Part shown: positions 60,364-64,000 of the stretch, in pieces
How positions within the stretch are numbered: position 1 is the stretch's first letter
Layout: every line of letters starts with the position of its first letter
Source of the DNA: Candidatus Villigracilis vicinus
GTDB taxonomy: Bacteria; Chloroflexota; Anaerolineae; Anaerolineales; Villigracilaceae
Assembly (NCBI GenBank): GCA_016721315.1
Contig: JADKIL010000020.1
Coordinates: 1-64,000 of the forward strand
Reading direction: 5' to 3'
DNA: 64,000 nt
Program-made: the position numbers and the translations under genes
The notes under the pieces: model-generated
Databases searched by the model: none
Told to the model about the DNA's origin: nothing
Seen by the model: only the letters and a program-made list of their open reading frames with translations

Positions 60364-61680
60364 ATGACAGCGAAACAAATGCACGAAAACCCGGTTGAGA
60401 TCTTGCAGCGTTTGATCCAATTCAATACGACCAATCCGCCTGGGCATGAAGCGGCGTGTGTAATGTATGTTCGCGATCTATTAACAGAGGCGGGTATAGA
60501 ATCCACTTTGCTTGCCAAAGACCCGGATCGACCTAATTTGATCGCCAGGCTGCCTGGCGAAGGCAAGGCGCCACCCTTGTTGTTATATGGGCACGTGGAT
60601 GTGGTTACAGCTGAAAGTCAGCCGTGGCAGCAGCCTCCATTCGAAGGGAAACTGATCGATGGGTATGTGTGGGGGCGTGGTGCATTGGATATGAAAGGCG
60701 GCGTTGCCATGATGGTGGCTGCTTTCCTGCGAGCGAATGCTGAAGGGTTGCGTCCGCCTGGGGATATTGTGCTGGCTATCGTCAGCGACGAAGAAGCAGG
60801 TGGAGATTATGGCGCAAAATTTCTGGTTGAAGAACACCCTGACCTGTTCAAAGATATAAAATATGCCATCGGTGAATTCGGCGGATTTACACTTGCCATT
60901 GGTGGGAAGCGTTTTTATCCCATCATGATCGCTGAAAAGCAGATATGCTGGATAAAAGCCACCGTGCGCGGGCAAGGTGGTCATGGTTCGATGCCTGTGA
61001 AAGGCGGCGCAACCGCACGTCTGGCTGCCTTTCTCAAAGCATTGGATGAAAATGATTTGCCGGTTCATGTCACTCCTCCAGCAAAGATGATGGTGGACGC
61101 GATGGCTTCGGCTCTGGGCGGCGCTCAAGGCTTGATTCTGAGGCAATTGACCAACCCCGCGCTGACAAATGTTGTACTCAAAACTCTTGGAGATCGCGGG
61201 CGGACGTTCTACCCACTGTTTCGAAACACGGTCAGCCCCACCATTTTGCAGGGCAGCACAAAAGTAAATGTCATCCCAAGCGAGATCTCAGTCGAGTTGG
61301 ATGGGCGTTTGCTCCCCGGGCAGACCCCGGAAGATATGATGCGCGAATTGCGCGCCATTGTAGGCAGCGATGTGGAATTGGAATTACTTCAATTCGAGCC
61401 GGGACCCTCTGAACCAGATATGTCACTCTTTAATAAACTGGCTGAAATTCTAAAAGAAGCTGATCCTGAAGGGATTCCCATCCCTTTGTTGTTAAGCGGC
61501 GTGACAGACGGACGCTTCTTCTCGCAGATCGGTATTCAAACGTACGGATACCTGCCCATGACACTACCGGAAGATTTTAATTTTGCAAACGTTATCCATG
61601 CGGCAGATGAGCGTGTGCCAGCAGCTGCGATCGAATTTGGCGCGCGGGCGATTTACACAGCATTAAGCCGTTTTGGTTAA
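60364..61680 (+). CDS. M20-family metallopeptidase/deacylase
   Basis: A 438-residue cytoplasmic M20 enzyme of the ArgE/DapE type: GHVDVV near 77, GALDMKGG near 110, SDEEAGGDYG near 142 for the two-metal centre, and the dimerisation domain from about 190 to 300 (GQGGHGSMPVKGGA, then VIPSEISVELDGRLLPG). The final HAADERVP has the last metal His. ATG 60364 is chosen over the TTG at 60346 because GGGAG sits 8 nt before it. The substrate is unknown (N-acyl amino acid or dipeptide). It is related to the C-terminal half of the fusion at 36563. Confidence 0.9.
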   Translation: MTAKQMHENPVEILQRLIQFNTTNPPGHEAACVMYVRDLLTEAGIESTLLAKDPDRPNLIARLPGEGKAPPLLLYGHVDVVTAESQPWQQPPFEGKLIDGYVWGRGALDMKGGVAMMVAAFLRANAEGLRPPGDIVLAIVSDEEAGGDYGAKFLVEEHPDLFKDIKYAIGEFGGFTLAIGGKRFYPIMIAEKQICWIKATVRGQGGHGSMPVKGGATARLAAFLKALDENDLPVHVTPPAKMMVDAMASALGGAQGLILRQLTNPALTNVVLKTLGDRGRTFYPLFRNTVSPTILQGSTKVNVIPSEISVELDGRLLPGQTPEDMMRELRAIVGSDVELELLQFEPGPSEPDMSLFNKLAEILKEADPEGIPIPLLLSGVTDGRFFSQIGIQTYGYLPMTLPEDFNFANVIHAADERVPAAAIEFGARAIYTALSRFG

Positions 61681-61702
61681 TGATATCGATGAGTATAAAA
61701 AT

Positions 61703-61731
61703 AAAAAGAGACGGTCAAACCGTCTCTTTTT
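61703..61731. terminator. Bidirectional terminator
   Basis: AAAAAGAGACGGT pairs over 13 bp with ACCGTCTCTTTTT around CAA, between convergent genes. Confidence 0.9.
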
Positions 61732-61746
61732 ATTTAGCTCTTGGCT

Positions 61747-62529
61747 TTACCACTTGCAATCTTTGGTCGTGCTAACTCCTGCAGAAATGCCCACGCGTTT
61801 ATACATTGTCACATTAGTGAAGGGTTCGCCTAAAATCCCGTCGTGGATCGCCCATGAACGCTTCCGAATACTTTCTGCTGCTTCCGGTTTACGGAAGGCA
61901 TTCGAGCCGTCCAGTTGTGTGTAAAGGTCGCCGCCGGGAGCAAAACCTGCATGGATACTTTCCATTAAACGTTTGCCCATTTGATACGAAAACCCGTATC
62001 TTTCAAAGATGACTGCGTTGTGATAATACAAAGGCTCGACGAAATACATATCATGGCCAAGTGCGGTGACGAAGCCTTCAAATGCTTCAATGGCTTGCCC
62101 TAACATTCTAAGTCCGCGTCGTACCTGACCCGGTGCCAGCCCTGCCTCACAAGCCTTTGTCTCCGCCTCAACATTTCGCCGCAGCGTCCCGAACTTGGTA
62201 GGTGAGCCGTCCGGCATTTTGTCCACATCGTAACGCGGAGAATCCGGGTCGTTGAGAATGTAAAGCAGGACATGAATCTGCCCATTCATGGTGTCGGTCA
62301 GATGGGCGTACAGGATCGGGTCTGGGAAATCCCCCTTGTGGTAGAGACGCATCTCCACATCTGTGGAACCGGTTGCATATCGGAACTGTAAAAGGTTGTA
62401 TCCAGTTGCAGATGTCAACGGGGGAAGGGAATATTTTTCAAGCAGTTCTTGAGGAATATATTTCGCGTAGATCGCGCGCTTTTCAGGGTCGGGCAGTAAA
62501 TTAATTCCACCTATGGTAGAGGGGGGCAC
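61747..62529 (-). CDS. Unknown cytoplasmic protein
   Basis: A 260-residue soluble protein with an acidic N-terminal region (LPDPEKRAIYAKYIPQELLEKY) and a C-terminal part that reads like an acetyltransferase-type element (EPLYYHNAVIFERYGFSYQMGKRLMESI), although no GNAT coenzyme-A loop is clear. The central part has YATGSTDVEMRLYHKGDFPDPILYAHL. I do not recognise a family. It shares no operon with the smpB gene (96 nt gap, same strand). Confidence 0.6.
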   Translation of the reverse strand: MPPSTIGGINLLPDPEKRAIYAKYIPQELLEKYSLPPLTSATGYNLLQFRYATGSTDVEMRLYHKGDFPDPILYAHLTDTMNGQIHVLLYILNDPDSPRYDVDKMPDGSPTKFGTLRRNVEAETKACEAGLAPGQVRRGLRMLGQAIEAFEGFVTALGHDMYFVEPLYYHNAVIFERYGFSYQMGKRLMESIHAGFAPGGDLYTQLDGSNAFRKPEAAESIRKRSWAIHDGILGEPFTNVTMYKRVGISAGVSTTKDCKW

Positions 62530-62625
62530 TTTGGTCTCCTTGTCGTTTCGTCAAATGGTCGTTTCGTCGCAACATCAGCCAGATTTGTTGACGAAGAGAC
62601 TAAAAAAAACCATCAAACTACGCAA

Positions 62626-63087
62626 CTATCTCACTCTCATGGCACGTTCTTTATCTCGTGCTTCATCTCTTTTGGCGATCGTAGCACGTTTATCGTAGGC
62701 TTTTTTGCCTTTGGCGAGGGCGATCTCGAGCTTGGCGCGTCCGTCTTTGAAGTAGACTTTTATCGGCACGATGGTCATGCCTTTAATGCGGACGTTGTTC
62801 CACAGTTCGCGGATCTCTTTTTTATGCAGGAGCAGGCGGCGTTTGCGGCGGGGTTCATGGTTAAAGAATTTCCCAGCCTGTTCGTAGGGGGCAATATGTG
62901 CCTCAAGCAGCCAGGCTTCCTTGCCGTTTTCCACGTCCACATAGGCTTCTTGAATGCTGATCTGCCCGGCGCGGATGGATTTGATCTCCGAGCCTTGCAG
63001 GGCAATACCTGCCTCGAATCGTTCGAGCAGGGTGTATTCAAAACCGGCTTTCCGGTTGGAGGCAATGATCTTATTATCGTCAGTCAC
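62626..63087 (-). CDS. smpB: SsrA-binding protein SmpB
   Basis: A 153-residue SmpB, the tmRNA partner of trans-translation. Characteristic parts are NRKAGFEYTLLERFEAGIALQGSEIKSIRAGQ split in normal order, AWLLEAHIAPYEQAGKF, RRKRRLLLHKKEIREL, and the basic C-terminal tail KKAYDKRATIAKRDEARDKERAM that reads the ribosomal channel. The tmRNA gene itself is not seen in the window. It lies 30 nt from the MFS transporter gene on the same strand. Confidence 0.95.
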   Translation of the reverse strand: MTDDNKIIASNRKAGFEYTLLERFEAGIALQGSEIKSIRAGQISIQEAYVDVENGKEAWLLEAHIAPYEQAGKFFNHEPRRKRRLLLHKKEIRELWNNVRIKGMTIVPIKVYFKDGRAKLEIALAKGKKAYDKRATIAKRDEARDKERAMRVR

Positions 63088-63117
63088 GGTGTGATTTTAA
63101 CATGAATGCTGCGGGGA

Positions 63118-64000
63118 TCATCCCCATTTAAGCAGGAAGAGTCCGGCGAGAATACGGGCGATACCGAAGACGATCAGCGCGTTGATGAGACCGATGGCAT
63201 CTGCGGTGACAGGACCGATCAACGAACTGGCGAGGATGGCAAAATTAAACATGATAGTGTACCAAGCCAGATGAGAAGGACGGTCATCGGGGGGGATGTT
63301 TTCGAGCATATAGTTGGCATACGCGCCGTTGACCAATGCAAACAGAAAGCCGCCAAGGAATGAAAGCGCATAAAATTGCCAGACGTTCTGTGCAAATGCC
63401 AGCATCAGTGGATATGATGCCATGCCCGCAACACCCCACCCGGTTACACGTTTGTTGCCAAAACGGTTGACAATGCGCCCGAGTTGTGTGGAGGCAAGCA
63501 AGACTGAGAGGTAATAAAGCGCGGTTCCGTTGCCAAGATGGCTGTCGTTAAGGTTCAAAACTCGCACATTAAAGATCGGGTAGAGCGGGGAGGATAAATA
63601 ATGTGAGAAGTGAAAAATGAACATTGCCAGCAGAACGTGTTTAAATTTGGAATTCCACACATCCAGACGCAGGGCGGCGGTAAGGCTGCGGGGAGAAACG
63701 GATTGTGAGGCAGCAACAGGTATCGGCGCGGGCGGCGGCGCGGGGTTTTCATCCTGCAGGGGTTTGACGTGGTAAATGTGATAACTGCTCATCGCAGCGC
63801 CAAAAGCTCCGATGATAAATATGACCTGATAGCCGCCAGGGAATTCTGTATTTTTTAATATATACCCAGCAATCAGTGAGGTAAGCATGTATGCAATGGC
63901 GAAGGTAACATTGCGCGTACCTGCTACGCGTGCACGGTAGCGGTCAGGAACGGCTTCTGCAAAGAGGGCATTGAAACCAACTCCCAGGGGGGTGAGCGGA
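63118..64000 (-). CDS. MFS transporter (partial, continues past window end)
   Basis: The frame is open from the stop at 63118 through 64000 and out of the window. The visible 294 residues hold at least seven hydrophobic helices. Upstream of the internal Met at 63888 the frame continues with GVGFNALFAEAVPDRYRARV, the conserved region near helix 4 in major facilitator proteins (PDRYRAR), so the true start is beyond 64000. LPTHPHR-type specificity residues are not visible; the substrate is unknown. It precedes smpB by 30 nt. Confidence 0.8.
   Translation of the reverse strand, partial: PLTPLGVGFNALFAEAVPDRYRARVAGTRNVTFAIAYMLTSLIAGYILKNTEFPGGYQVIFIIGAFGAAMSSYHIYHVKPLQDENPAPPPAPIPVAASQSVSPRSLTAALRLDVWNSKFKHVLLAMFIFHFSHYLSSPLYPIFNVRVLNLNDSHLGNGTALYYLSVLLASTQLGRIVNRFGNKRVTGWGVAGMASYPLMLAFAQNVWQFYALSFLGGFLFALVNGAYANYMLENIPPDDRPSHLAWYTIMFNFAILASSLIGPVTADAIGLINALIVFGIARILAGLFLLKWG

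Noticed and set aside
1..64000. CRISPR arrays, insertion sequences, prophage
   Set aside because: No spaced direct repeats, transposase or phage-type genes were seen.

Overview
The window looks like chromosome of a Chloroflexota bacterium, probably Anaerolineae. This is an inference from content: many lipoproteins with Ser/Thr/Pro-rich linkers and SH3b or formylglycine-enzyme-like domains, a roadblock/V4R/receiver operon, type 2 isopentenyl-diphosphate isomerase, a GT39-like membrane protein fused to an NHL propeller, and leaderless or short-leader promoters of the TTGACA/TATAAT type. No rRNA, CRISPR array, transposase or prophage is visible. Genes are dense, with clear hairpin terminators between convergent units.

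Layout. 1-2005 is a run of frame-broken coding sequence (a DUF2779 protein and a small DUF4190-like membrane protein) whose breaks are mostly missing bases in short homopolymers; it ends abruptly inside a tRNA-Asp. 2226-4968 is a signalling operon (roadblock, V4R, receiver with dead GGDEF, dolichol-phosphate-mannose-synthase-like). 5123-8665 encodes a beta-helix surface protein and an SH3b lipoprotein, then typA. 10723-14200 (minus) holds an SH3b lipoprotein interrupted by TGA and three tandem paralogous lipoproteins. 14400-26566 is mixed housekeeping: YwaF-like, YbaK, two methyltransferases, Nudix, pirin, C69 peptidase, two DUF1801 proteins, amidase, TfoX-like, upp. 26649-33698 has an acyl-CoA synthetase and a secreted block (two degenerate formylglycine-enzyme-like lipoproteins flanked by two small secreted paralogues). 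33922-34904 is a three-gene VOC/YciI/monooxygenase unit. 34941-39358 is an attenuator-controlled aminotransferase followed by a ligase-deacylase fusion. 39400-46530 (minus) has a selenoprotein, a phosphatase, two acyltransferases, rarA and a STAS protein. 46621-56215 carries a HAD hydrolase, TPR membrane proteins, a CoA-transferase locus, idi2, acpP and sucCD. 56352-64000 has the GT39-NHL protein, initiator tRNA, an M20 peptidase, smpB and a partial MFS transporter.

The most notable points are about decoding and RNA control. An AhpD-like peroxidase-related protein has an in-frame UGA exactly at the second cysteine of its CxxC motif, followed by a SECIS-like hairpin, so the organism very probably makes selenocysteine proteins. 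A methyltransferase has two consecutive in-frame UGA codons with a perfect hairpin (loop GGTGC) 17 nt downstream, suggesting tandem selenocysteine. A leaderless 38-residue leader peptide with mutually exclusive hairpins precedes the aminotransferase. Selenocysteine machinery genes are not in the window, so the first two points need the rest of the genome.
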